Assembly: GCA_031550605.1 (NCBI GenBank)
Contig: JAVBOK010000069.1
Location: 1 to 64,000, forward strand
Source of the DNA: FLUQ01 sp031550605
GTDB taxonomy: Bacteria; Desulfobacterota; Desulfovibrionia; Desulfovibrionales; Desulfovibrionaceae
Length of the DNA stretch: 64,000 nt
Direction: 5' to 3'
Below the pieces are notes generated by a model that saw only the letters and a program-made list of their open reading frames with translations, made no database searches and had not been told where the DNA came from. The position numbers and the translations under genes are program-made. This document shows, piece by piece, positions 51,811 through 60,480 of the stretch (positions are counted from its first letter, which is position 1; each line of letters opens with the position of its first letter).

Positions 51811-53392
51811 TTTCATCAAGATCTGTATGTTTGAATACATAAAAAAAATTATAGCAATACAAAAAAATGCACAAACGGGCGGCATTGTTTTGCGGCGTCG
51901 CCTTTTTTTGTATCTTTCCCTGATGGCTGCCGCTTTGTTTGCCAGTACGTTGTTGCTTCTTTTCACAGTATACATAGTTTATCCCGACAGCAAAACAGAA
52001 CAGGATCTGTCCAACGATCTGGATCGGTATGCGGAACATCTTTCCACGCATTTCGGAAATACGGCGGCCCAGGGCATTCATTTATCCACCCGGGCCGCCA
52101 AAGAGGTGGAAAGAACTCTTGCCGAGCATGGAGCCTCTTTTGATGCCGTTTCCGACAACCCCCGCCTGATTGCCGCCCTGGAACGCAATACGTTCGACAT
52201 AGTGCGCAACGCTCTTCTTATCACGAACTGCAGCGGCGCGTTCATCATTTTTGACGCCACGGTCAACACTTCCTTGCCCGACAGCAAAAACTCCCGGAGC
52301 GGTCTGTATTTGAAGCTGGCGAATATCAATGTTTCCAAGCCAGTCAACCCCGAAATGCTCTGGACCAGGGGTACGCATGAAGTTGGGCTTGAGAATAAAC
52401 TGATATTCCACAACAAGTGGGAACTTGAATTTGCGATGAACCGCATTCCCTTCTATCGTGTTTTTCTTGAAAACACCTCCAAAAATTTGATGGACAGTTA
52501 TTATTACGCTCCGGTCATGCGCCTGCACGGCACGTGGGAGCGGATACTGCTTCTGCTTGTTCCTATTGTGGGAAAAAACGGTGTTGTGTACGGGGTTTGC
52601 GGTTTTGAAATCAGCGGCCTGTTTTTCAAATTGATGCATCCGGTCAGCGAGGATCGGGGCAGGCGGTTGACCGGCCTTGTGGCTCAGAAACAGGGAGACG
52701 TCATCCTTACCGAGTCAGGGCTGGAATCAGGCACGGCATCGGGATATTTCGCCGATCTCGGCAATGGTGAACTGCGATTCAAGCAAGCCGGCGAACTGAC
52801 CAGATATATGCTGACGGGCGGCAGGGAGTTTGTCGGCGCGCACAAGGAAATAGTCCTGTCTCCCTTGAGCAAGAAGGACGCGAAACCATGGGTTGTGGCC
52901 TGCTTCATGCCCAAAGAAGAATACGACAGTGTCATTGCAAAAAATTATATAAAAATTCTGTTGTGCTGCCTTGTGTTTCTTTCCATTGCCGTGACCCTGT
53001 GTTGGGTGATCAATAATCGGTGCATCTCTCCTCTTGTTGAGGGTATAGGCGCCATTAAAACCGGAGTGTCACACAGGACAAATATTCAGGAAATCGACGA
53101 TCTTCTGGAATTTATGTCCGGTAATGATATAGAAAAAGATGAAGTCAGAAATGATGTGGATATGTCGACATTTTATACATTCAAGGAGAACATTTCTAAG
53201 CTTTCAAGGGCGGAAAAGAGCGTTTTTGATCTGTACATGGAGGGCCATTCCGCTCAGGAAATTACGGAGATACTCCATATATCCATCAACACCATTAAAA
53301 CGCATAACAGAAATATCTTTCGCAAATTGAACGTTTCGTCGCGCAAGGCGTTGATGATCTATGTCCAGATGATGCAGCGCGCCCAAAAGTAA
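51785..53392 (+). CDS. Membrane-anchored LuxR-type regulator with extracytoplasmic sensor
   Basis: The 535-residue protein (start uncertain: ATG 51785 overlaps the SBP gene by 26 bases; ATG 51827 is an alternative) has a first membrane segment at about 40-67 and a second near 389-410. Between them lies a sensor region of about 320 residues with Cache-like features. From residue 473 to the end runs a LuxR helix-turn-helix: LSRAEKSVFDLYMEGHSAQE, then INTIKTHNRNIF. There is no receiver or kinase domain. It likely binds DNA while anchored in the membrane, responding to a ligand outside, perhaps through the SBP. Low GC suggests transfer. Confidence 0.88.
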   Translation: MNLNNLCNNFIKICMFEYIKKIIAIQKNAQTGGIVLRRRLFLYLSLMAAALFASTLLLLFTVYIVYPDSKTEQDLSNDLDRYAEHLSTHFGNTAAQGIHLSTRAAKEVERTLAEHGASFDAVSDNPRLIAALERNTFDIVRNALLITNCSGAFIIFDATVNTSLPDSKNSRSGLYLKLANINVSKPVNPEMLWTRGTHEVGLENKLIFHNKWELEFAMNRIPFYRVFLENTSKNLMDSYYYAPVMRLHGTWERILLLLVPIVGKNGVVYGVCGFEISGLFFKLMHPVSEDRGRRLTGLVAQKQGDVILTESGLESGTASGYFADLGNGELRFKQAGELTRYMLTGGREFVGAHKEIVLSPLSKKDAKPWVVACFMPKEEYDSVIAKNYIKILLCCLVFLSIAVTLCWVINNRCISPLVEGIGAIKTGVSHRTNIQEIDDLLEFMSGNDIEKDEVRNDVDMSTFYTFKENISKLSRAEKSVFDLYMEGHSAQEITEILHISINTIKTHNRNIFRKLNVSSRKALMIYVQMMQRAQK

Positions 53393-53755
53393 AATGGCGG
53401 GGATATCTCCCCGGAGCCGGAGCGGATCGCATTCCCATGGCGGTGCAGATTTTTTGCGTCCATCCGGAGCAACACCGGTCTTTCACCCCAAGGATGACCG
53501 CTGCTGTCGAAAAATTCTTCAGGATTTCACTGAAAATCACCCATAAGGTGATGTCCAAACTCTTTCTTTCCCCGGTATTGTCTTCATGCCTGCCGGCGTT
53601 GTGCCATTGGTCTTCTGGCAGTTTTTCTGCCCGGTTTTTGTCGTTTTTTTGCTTGATGCGCACAAAACTGCAGGCGGAAAGACCACGTGAACAACGGGCA
53701 TGTGCGGCTGTCGTGAGAACGAACACGCTGTGCCATGCCACAGGAGAAAAATCCC
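53393..53755. other. Intergenic region
   Basis: The only structure seen is GGGGATATCTCCCC at 53398-53411, a perfect palindrome just after the LuxR stop that may end the transcript. Open frames on both strands here lack ribosome sites and known motifs. AGGAG at 53742-53746 serves the next gene. Confidence 0.5.
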
Positions 53756-55060
53756 ATGCGCACCATACCGAGGCCTCAGGATATCCTGTCCGCTTCGCGC
53801 GCCGGTCTGCAAAGACGCGTGCCCGCCGGCATCCGCGCCGCTTTTTTCGTCCCGTTCATTCTTGGCGCCCTCTTTTTGCTGACATCCTGCATCTCCGGTC
53901 TGCCGACCCCGGCGCTTTCGTCCCTGCCCCCGGTGGAAACCGCCCCGCCGGCGAAGTATACCAAAGGTTCGCCGTCATACGTGATGCTTTTCCATACCAT
54001 GACTTCCTCCATGTCCTCTTCCGGCTCTGTGCCGAGTGTGGCCGGCGTCATGGGCGGACTCCTGGGTGCCGGGGACTCCCGCATGGTCAACCTGCGCATG
54101 GTTTCACACCCCGGCCCGGCCGTGGGAGCTCCCAGGGCACATCATATGATTCCGCCCGGCATGAATATGGGACAGTATCTGCCGCTGCTGCCGCCGGAAA
54201 AGGAAAAACCGGCCCAGCACGAGGCCAGACCGGGCAGGGGCGGCGAGGAAAAACCCGAGCGGATGGTGATCAGGATATACTGGGGCTGTGGTGAAAAGGT
54301 CCGCCAGGGCCAGCCCCGAATCATCGATACCGCCAGGATGAAAGGCCGTTCCATGCCCGCCCTCATAATGGGAGCGGCCAGCCAGGGCGCCGGAGGAGAA
54401 AGGTTCAGACGCGGCGGCGCTGGCGCGTTGAAACCCGGGTGGGTGGAAGTTCTGTGGCCCAACAGGGAAGACAGCAGGCAGGTGCCTTCTTCCGCTTCCC
54501 TTGCGGGCGGTCATTTCATACACGGCAATTTCCTGCCCCATATTCGCTTCACAATGGATGCCGGACACGACATTATGGAGAAACTTGCCCTCAACGCGGA
54601 AAAAACATCGTTGAAAGACGCCGTTCCCATCACCTGGAAAAAAATACCCACAGCCATCGGGTACCACCTGATGGCTTTCGCCTATTCCGACGCCCGCAAG
54701 GAAATCGTCATATGGACTTCCAGCGAGAATCCGGACGTCAATGTCGGGGGAGAATTTCTGGACACACCGGTGGTCAAAAAGCATATTGCGGCCAAGGTCA
54801 TCATGCCCGCCGACCGGGACCGGTGCGTCATACCCGGAGGCATTTTTGACGGGATGGACATGGTCGTGCTCACCGGAACAGCCTGGGGCGACGATTACTG
54901 GGCCAGTGAACCGCCGCGCCCGGTCCGGCCCCCGAAAAACTGGAAACCGGACTGGGTGGTCAAAGGGCAGTTCCTGTCCACCGGCAGCCTTATGCTGGGC
55001 ATGTCCAATGCCGGATCCGGTTCCGGCGGCGTGACGAATATCTTTCGCAGCCTGTTTTGA
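53756..55060 (+). CDS. Lipoprotein of unknown function
   Basis: The 434-residue protein starts at 53756 with AGGAG nine bases ahead. A long n-region is followed by the hydrophobic segment and the lipobox L-T-S-C45. The middle (about residues 85-215) is Gly, Met and Pro rich and probably unstructured; the C-terminal part (residues about 260-430) looks folded and beta-rich with GYHLMAFAYSDARKEIVIW. I know no family. It leads the group 53756-58114. Confidence 0.8.
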   Translation: MRTIPRPQDILSASRAGLQRRVPAGIRAAFFVPFILGALFLLTSCISGLPTPALSSLPPVETAPPAKYTKGSPSYVMLFHTMTSSMSSSGSVPSVAGVMGGLLGAGDSRMVNLRMVSHPGPAVGAPRAHHMIPPGMNMGQYLPLLPPEKEKPAQHEARPGRGGEEKPERMVIRIYWGCGEKVRQGQPRIIDTARMKGRSMPALIMGAASQGAGGERFRRGGAGALKPGWVEVLWPNREDSRQVPSSASLAGGHFIHGNFLPHIRFTMDAGHDIMEKLALNAEKTSLKDAVPITWKKIPTAIGYHLMAFAYSDARKEIVIWTSSENPDVNVGGEFLDTPVVKKHIAAKVIMPADRDRCVIPGGIFDGMDMVVLTGTAWGDDYWASEPPRPVRPPKNWKPDWVVKGQFLSTGSLMLGMSNAGSGSGGVTNIFRSLF

Positions 55061-55342
55061 CGCACTATCCGGCAGCAGGAAGGGCACGCCTGCGGTTCGC
55101 CGTCGTGAAAGCACGATTTTTTGACTGGACTGCACCGTCTTGCGGACGCGGGCGACGAACCGGACTTGTGTCCAAATACAAGCCGGCCGCGAAAAAACGC
55201 AATATTTTCGTGTGACAAGAAGACCGGATACCTTGTTGCGCCATGCCTTCGCCGGAACATTTTCCAGTGAAAACGTTTCGGGTGCGCCGGCAAAGGTCGG
55301 AGGACGGCGGCAAGCCGCGACACAACGATAACGGAGCATCGT

Positions 55343-56944
55343 ATGGGGTATTTGCGTGCCGTACGCGCCGCTTCGCGCCGGGGCGTCCTGTTGCTGGCTT
55401 TTGCCGTGCTGCCGTTGTCCGGATGCGGCAAAATCGTTCCGCAGGCGACCGTGCTGTATACCACGGATACCCATGGCAGGCTCGACGCTGGCGCGGGCGG
55501 CATCGGCATGGACCGGATAGCCGCCGTCAAAAAAAATACGCCCGGCTCGATTTTGGTTGACGCGGGCGATTACGTGCAGGGCAATCCCACGGTCAATTTG
55601 ACGCAGGGCAGGGACGCCGTGCGTCTGATGCGGATGGCCGGATATTATGCGGCCGCCCTCGGCAACCACGAGTTCGATTTCGGGCAGGACGCGCTGCGCG
55701 CCAGAATGGCGGAAGCCGCCGCCGGACCGCATCCTTTGCATATTATTTCCGCCAATGTCCTGAACACGGACGGCACGCCCTTCACCAGCCCCGCTGCGAT
55801 AACCGTCGCGGGCGGGCTGCGCATAGGCTTTTTCGGCCTGACCACGGCGGAAACCGCCGTGCAGACCCACCCGCGCAACGTCCGGGGGCTTGTTTTCGCC
55901 GATGTGCTGCAAACCGCCGCCCGGATGGCAAAAAAACTACGCGCTGAAGGTTGCGATGTGGTTGTGGCGCTCACCCATGTGGGCACTGACGATGCATCCG
56001 AAAGAAAAAGCACGGATATCGCCGCGCAAGTGGATGGCATCGACGTTGTCATTGACGGGCATTCTCACGTTATGCTGAACAAAACCATGCCCAACGGCAC
56101 GTTGGTCGTGAGCAGCGGCGCACACGCCAACGCGCTGGGCCGTCTGGTTTTTTCCGGCAGAACCGGGTGGGGGGCCGGCCTGGAAAAATCCAATACCTTT
56201 CTGCGCGAAGCCGACATGGCGGCCGTATCGCCCGATCCCGCTGTGGCGGACGCTCTGGCGCGGATCAAGGAAGAACAGGCGCCGCTGCTCGCGCGCGTTG
56301 TAGGGACAACCTCCATTGATCTGGATGCGGAACGGATGACCATCCGCACGCGGGAAACCAACTTCGGCAATTTGTGCGCGGACGCCCTCAGGCACATGAC
56401 CGGGGCGGACATCGCCATCATCAACGGCGGCGGCATCCGGCGTTCCATCGCCAAAGGGGATATCCGCAAAGGCGACATCATGGCCGCCATTCCCTTTGCC
56501 GATGCCGTGGTGACCAAGAACGTGACCGGTGCGCAGCTCCTGGAAATCCTGGAGCACGGTTTTCACGCGCTGCCCTTGGAGAATGGGGGCTTTCCGCAAC
56601 TCGGCGGCCTTGCGGTGACCGTGGACGTGAACAGGCCGGCGGGCAGGCGCATCGTCGCGGCCGCACTGGATAACGGCAGCCCCCTTGTCCCGCAGCGCAT
56701 CTACACCCTGGCTGTGTCCGACTTTCTGGCTTCCGGCGGAGACGGCTATCCTGTTCTGGCGAAACTGCCGGTGCTCCGGAAATTTCTCCCTCCGGACATC
56801 GCTCTGGAAATGTACTTTCATGACGCGGGGCAAAAGGCTTTTGAAGGCATCAAAAAAGGGCGCATCACCATCCGGCAGGGCCGGAAGGTATCTTTCTTGC
56901 CAAACGACATGTTCCGGACACTGCGCCGATTCGCTCACGCATAA
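55343..56944 (+). CDS. 5'-nucleotidase/UshA-like metallophosphatase lipoprotein
   Basis: The 533-residue lipoprotein (lipobox L-S-G-C28) has the calcineurin-like metal motifs DTHGRLD near 42, DAGDY near 73, GNHEFDFG near 107 and DGHSH near 235, and the C-terminal nucleotidase domain with NGGGIRRSIAKGDI near 370 and FLASGGDGYPVL near 470. It should cut 5'-nucleotides or similar phosphate esters outside the inner membrane. GGAGCATCGT precedes the ATG. It lies 21 bases before the TMEM43 gene. Confidence 0.92.
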   Translation: MGYLRAVRAASRRGVLLLAFAVLPLSGCGKIVPQATVLYTTDTHGRLDAGAGGIGMDRIAAVKKNTPGSILVDAGDYVQGNPTVNLTQGRDAVRLMRMAGYYAAALGNHEFDFGQDALRARMAEAAAGPHPLHIISANVLNTDGTPFTSPAAITVAGGLRIGFFGLTTAETAVQTHPRNVRGLVFADVLQTAARMAKKLRAEGCDVVVALTHVGTDDASERKSTDIAAQVDGIDVVIDGHSHVMLNKTMPNGTLVVSSGAHANALGRLVFSGRTGWGAGLEKSNTFLREADMAAVSPDPAVADALARIKEEQAPLLARVVGTTSIDLDAERMTIRTRETNFGNLCADALRHMTGADIAIINGGGIRRSIAKGDIRKGDIMAAIPFADAVVTKNVTGAQLLEILEHGFHALPLENGGFPQLGGLAVTVDVNRPAGRRIVAAALDNGSPLVPQRIYTLAVSDFLASGGDGYPVLAKLPVLRKFLPPDIALEMYFHDAGQKAFEGIKKGRITIRQGRKVSFLPNDMFRTLRRFAHA

Positions 56945-56965
56945 CATCCTTTCTGGAGAAAGATT

Positions 56966-58114
56966 ATGGAAAACCACACTGTTGTTACCAGGCAGTCCTG
57001 GTTCTCGCGTTTGGGATATGCGTTCAAGGGGGTGCTGGTGGGCATTTTGCTGCTGCTCGGAGGGATCGTTCTGCTCTGGTGGAATGAAGGCCGGGCGATC
57101 ACCACGGCCAAAGCCCTTGCGGAAGGGGCCCAACGGGTGCTTTCCGTCGTGGCGGACCGCGTGGACCCGGGGAACCAGGGCAAACTGGTACATGTTGCGG
57201 GCAGGGCGCTTGCCGGCGGCAGGTTGGCGGATCCGGATTTTCCGTTCATGGCGGCGCAGGCCCTGGTTCTGCAGCGCAAGGTGGAAATGTTCCAATGGCA
57301 GGAAGAGCACCATACGAAGGAAGTCAAAAAACTGGGCGGCGGGGTGGAAAAGCAGACCACATACACATATAAAAAGGCTTGGTCCTCCTCGGTGAGGAAT
57401 TCCTCACATTTTTACGACCCCAGCGGTCACCGCAACCCTTCGGCCATGCCGTACGCCTCTTTCACAATCAAAGCGCCCAATGCGCGACTGGGCGCATTCA
57501 GACTGCCTGCCGGCATGCTCGCTCTGTCGGCTCCGGATCCCCTGGCCGTGCCTGAAAATGCGCCACTACGCGAGGACCGCAAGGTGGCGGGCGGGCAAAT
57601 CTACATCGGGAAAAATCCTGACGCTCCGGAAATCGGCGACCTGCGAATTCAATACACCTATGCGCCGGAACAGGATGTCAGCGTGGTGGCCGGGCAGATG
57701 GGGGACAGTTTTGGAGCCTTTTCGGTCGGCAACGGCAAGAGAAGCATCCAGATACTGAAACCGGGCCTGCTTGACGCGGACGCCATGTTCAACGCCGCGC
57801 GGAACGAAAACGCGATGCTGGCCTGGCTGCTGCGCGCACTGGGCGCGCTGTGTGCGTGCGGGGGCGTGTATCTGGTGCTCAGGCCCTTGAGCGTACTCGG
57901 GGACGTGGTTCCCTTTATCGGCGGCATTGTAAATTTCGGTGCCGGGCTGGTTGCGCTTGTCGTGGGGCTGGCCTGTTCTTTGATCGTTATCGCGTTGGCC
58001 TGGATGTTCTATCGTCCGCTTTTGGGCATGTTGCTGCTGGCCACCTCAGTGGCGGCGCTGGCGGGTACGCGCTTGCTTGCCGGCAGATCCGGCACGCGGG
58101 CCAGCCTCCGATAG
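56966..58114 (+). CDS. TMEM43 family membrane protein
   Basis: The 382-residue protein has one N-terminal membrane segment (FKGVLVGILLLLGGIVLLWWNEGRA) and three or more at the C-terminus (from about residue 275 on). Between them lies a soluble domain with VEKQTTYTYKKAWSS. This is the TMEM43/DUF1625 layout, named after the human LUMA protein; bacterial function is unknown. GGAGAAAGATT precedes the ATG. It follows the nucleotidase by 21 bases, and the two are likely cotranscribed. Confidence 0.88.
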   Translation: MENHTVVTRQSWFSRLGYAFKGVLVGILLLLGGIVLLWWNEGRAITTAKALAEGAQRVLSVVADRVDPGNQGKLVHVAGRALAGGRLADPDFPFMAAQALVLQRKVEMFQWQEEHHTKEVKKLGGGVEKQTTYTYKKAWSSSVRNSSHFYDPSGHRNPSAMPYASFTIKAPNARLGAFRLPAGMLALSAPDPLAVPENAPLREDRKVAGGQIYIGKNPDAPEIGDLRIQYTYAPEQDVSVVAGQMGDSFGAFSVGNGKRSIQILKPGLLDADAMFNAARNENAMLAWLLRALGALCACGGVYLVLRPLSVLGDVVPFIGGIVNFGAGLVALVVGLACSLIVIALAWMFYRPLLGMLLLATSVAALAGTRLLAGRSGTRASLR

Positions 58115-58146
58115 CGGCGCAATGTCCGACGGGACAAATTTCGAGT

Positions 58147-58542
58147 CTACCGCGCCGCGAAGCTCATAACCATTTCGGGGTAGCGATCCCCTATGATGGC
58201 GGCCGGCGCGAAGACCCGATCCAGCGTTTCCAGTTCATCGGCGGAAAAAGCGACATCAAGGGATTGAAGATTCTCGGGCACACGAGCGCGCCGGGTCATG
58301 CCGACCAGCGGGATGATGTCCTCGCCACGGGAAAGGATCCATGCGACGGGAAGCTGCGCTGGTGAACGCCCTTTGATGGCAGCCAAATTTTTGAGGAATT
58401 CCACGGGTCTCAAATTTTGTTTGAGGTTTTCGCCTTGCATTCTGGGCACGGTGTAGTGGGAAGGCTCGCTTTGCGGAGAGCTTGTCACATTTCCAATAAG
58501 CAGTCCGTCCGCCAGAACACGATAGGAAACGAGAAGTGCTCC
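58147..58542 (-). pseudogene. Aldo/keto reductase C-terminal fragment
   Basis: The minus-strand reading frame carries the last third of an aldo/keto reductase: ALLVSYRVLADGLLIGNV, FLKNLAAIKGRSPAQLPVAW and IIPLVGMTRRARVPENL in the normal order. The first 200 or so residues, including the catalytic Tyr and the start, are absent; upstream sequence in frame is not reductase-like. The gene was cut near 58545. The tail overlaps the 3' region of the TMEM43 gene's transcript. Confidence 0.8.
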
Positions 58543-58738
58543 CCAAAAATGGACGCGGGTATTGTGGAGAAAACAGGAACAGAACTGACCTTATCCCGGA
58601 GAGCCAGCCTACCCATTGTGGCACACCAACTGCCGGGCGCTGACCATGGGCAAGCCCCCTGGAACCCCGCAAAGAAACGGCCCCGCCACCATGAAGGAAG
58701 CAGGGCCGGGTTTCATATTTTGTCAGGTTGTGGTGCCA

Positions 58739-58948
58739 TCATGCCGCGCCACTGTGTCTGTGTTCAGGAAAAACCTTATCGGCTATGTCGTCTATGAGAG
58801 CGGCAAACCCGGCGGTGTCTGTTTTGTCGAGGCAGATATCAAAGTGGTGAATATTGTTGATAACGGTGGAAAGGAACATGAGTCGCCAGTACAACGTTTC
58901 GCGCTCGCACCTGTCCGAGCCTATGCTGGTGTAGGTTGAGGCGCTCAT
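58739..58948 (-). CDS. Possible small protein
   Basis: A 69-residue frame begins with AAGGGGTGCGG before its ATG. It contains a helix-like central part (TLYWRLMFLSTVINNIHHFDICLDK). No family is recognised, and it lies in a scarred region between the reductase fragment and the IS end. It could be a leftover of a longer gene. Confidence 0.35.
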   Translation of the reverse strand: MSASTYTSIGSDRCERETLYWRLMFLSTVINNIHHFDICLDKTDTAGFAALIDDIADKVFPEHRHSGAA

Positions 58949-59040
58949 TCCGCACCCCCTTCCCGGCTCCCGTCCCAACTCCTGATGGTTTTTTCAAGGA
59001 TGTCGCCGCTGGTGTGGCAAAGGTGGCCAGTTCCTGAACT

Positions 59041-59201
59041 GGGAGTGTCCATAACTTTGTGTAATCGGTTATTCTATTGAGTCGGTAACCTGTCCTCGAA
59101 CTGGATGGCAAAGCGATTCAATGCGGCCTTCCAGTCTCTGATAGGCATTGTCCATTTTTTACTGATGCTTCGCAGTGCAAGCCAGAAGATTTTGAAAAGG
59201 T
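59041..59201 (-). mobile_element. IS256-family insertion sequence, 3' end remnant
   Basis: On the minus strand 59201-59074 encodes FKIFWLALRSISKKWTMP, then IRDWKAALNRFAIQFEDR, ending in TAG. It matches the C-terminus of IS256-family (Mutator-like) transposases, in which KKWTMPIRDW is well conserved. After the stop comes GGGAGTGTCC in plus orientation, the terminal repeat type of that family, at 59041. All the N-terminal part, with the DDE residues, is lost, and the other end is missing. Confidence 0.85.
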
Positions 59202-59278
59202 GCCGGGAAGTTTGAAGCGGGCTGCAAGGTGGAATACAGCACAGGGCGGGGTTATGGTCAACAATCTATTCCCACTGT

Positions 59279-59317
59279 AAATTTGAAGGGGGCAAAACGC
59301 CTCTTTCAAATTTTTTA
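59279..59317 (+). terminator. Terminator-like hairpin in the scar region
   Basis: AAATTTGAA (59279-59287) pairs with TTCAAATTT (59305-59313), with further pairing inside, and TTTTA follows. No intact gene on the plus strand ends here, so it probably belonged to a lost gene. Confidence 0.6.
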
Positions 59318-59373
59318 TGTCTGTAATCCTCAGAGACTACAACGCAAGAGAACAGAATAGCAATTCACTAGCC

Positions 59374-59428
59374 TTCTGAGGAATCAACTCGCCGGCACAT
59401 CACAACACGATCGAGGGGACATGGCACC
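59374..59428 (+). repeat. Imperfect direct repeat, left copy
   Basis: The first 35 bases match the copy at 60191-60246 in 26 positions without gaps (shared GCCGNCACATC core), then with one gap to TGGCA. The two copies lie outside the toxin-antitoxin pair on either side, in the same orientation. Confidence 0.55.
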
Positions 59429-59512
59429 AGGAATCCATAGCTATTTTCGCGGCTTGGGTTTTGACCTGAAAGGAACGAGGCAAATGTACACAACCGGATA
59501 TACGGTTTCGCG

Positions 59513-59809
59513 TTACACGGAGCTGTTGTGATGGCTGGCTGTGGGCGCGAATGGCACACCAAGCGCCTTTGTTATTTTCACAATGGTTTCAAAGCGTGGT
59601 TTCGCTCCGGGAGAAAGCGTCTTGTACAGGCTTTCCCGGCTCAATCCAGAATCTTTGGCAAGTTGCGCCATACCCCGCGCTTTTGCCACATCAGCCAGGG
59701 CCGCAAGAAACACGTTGGGATCGGGGTCTTCCATTGCGACGGCAAGGTATTCGGCTATGACTTCTTCATTGTCGAGGTGCTCTGTTACGTCAAATCTGGT
59801 TGCTTTCAT
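59513..59809 (-). CDS. HigA-type antitoxin (DNA-binding)
   Basis: The 98-residue protein (start at 59809) is of the TIGR02684 addiction-module antidote family. NEEVIAEYLAVAMEDPDPNVFLAAL is followed by the helix-turn-helix around GMAQLAKDSGLSRESLYKTLS. It is intact. Its ATG overlaps the toxin stop (ATGA). It would repress the promoter at 60123-60151. Its toxin is broken (see 59806-60116). Confidence 0.85.
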   Translation of the reverse strand: MKATRFDVTEHLDNEEVIAEYLAVAMEDPDPNVFLAALADVAKARGMAQLAKDSGLSRESLYKTLSPGAKPRFETIVKITKALGVPFAPTASHHNSSV

Positions 59810-60116
59810 ATCACACCCGCCTTTTTCAAATTTTTCCATATGGCTTTTGCCTGCTTGATGTCCTGTTGCTGGCTGCCCTTGTCACCATCGCAATAAGCAA
59901 GTAAATATTCGCGCCTTCTTGGGCATAGTAGATGCGGTATCAAGGGCCATAATGAATACGCATTTCCGAAACGCCTTCGCCCACCGGGCCGCAGTCGCCA
60001 AAGTTACCGCGCTCGGCAGCCACAACACGAGACAATATCCGCGCCCGGCCTTTCTGATCCCTAAGGGCGTCTATCCAGGCCAAGAACTTGTCTGTTTTGT
60101 TAATGACGTTTTGCAT
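59806..60116 (-). pseudogene. Broken HigB/RelE-type toxin gene (Gp49 family)
   Basis: The frame opens at 60116 (MQNVINKTDKFLAWIDALRD) and reads to an in-frame TGA at 59940-59942, at residue 59, where relatives have the second Gly of GPGYR. It continues YRIYYAQEGANIYLL, then needs a frame change near 59887-59892 to reach GDKGSQQQDIKQ. It ends at 59806. One stop and one shift leave no working RNase, while the antitoxin is whole. Confidence 0.85.
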
Positions 60117-60122
60117 GGCATA

Positions 60123-60151
60123 AATGTAGTCACTTGGCTACATACAGTCAA
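60123..60151 (-). promoter_or_regulatory. Promoter and operator of the HigBA-like module
   Basis: On the minus strand TTGACT and TACATT are separated by 17 bases, a good sigma70 promoter, just ahead of the toxin start. TGTAG/CTACA arms at 60125-60142 form an inverted repeat that overlaps the promoter and suits antitoxin binding. Confidence 0.75.
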
Positions 60152-60480
60152 GCGAAAGGCATTCGTGCTGAAAATAAAGGTGGCCATAACTGCTGGGGAA
60201 TTGAACCGCCGACACATCGCGACACCACGGGGCGGGAAGTGGCATCCGGCGTCTGTGGTGCGGTTATACCTGATTTTACATGATCTGCTCCTCAAGCAAC
60301 TCCGTGGTCCACAAAATCGATCCACAAAGCCGATCGAACGGTGGGGTTCTTTGAGGGGAAGACATGTTCTTCATACCGCTATCCGCTATCCGCAAAGCAC
60401 TTGCCTGGATGGCACCAAATTTGCTTTATTCAGGCCATGTTGGGAAAAGGGAAAATTCTGCATGCGCCAAGGAGCAAGCC
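60152..60480. other. Intergenic region with the right repeat copy
   Basis: No gene is seen apart from the repeat at 60191-60246. The end holds the AAGGAG site of the next gene. Short open frames on both strands show no known motif. Confidence 0.5.
60191..60246 (+). repeat. Imperfect direct repeat, right copy
   Basis: This is the partner of 59374-59428. Together they enclose the toxin-antitoxin module at a distance of about 0.8 kb. Confidence 0.55.

Noticed and set aside
53437..54294. 285-codon plus-strand frame
   Set aside because: It overlaps the unknown lipoprotein in another frame; the lipoprotein has a ribosome site and lipobox.
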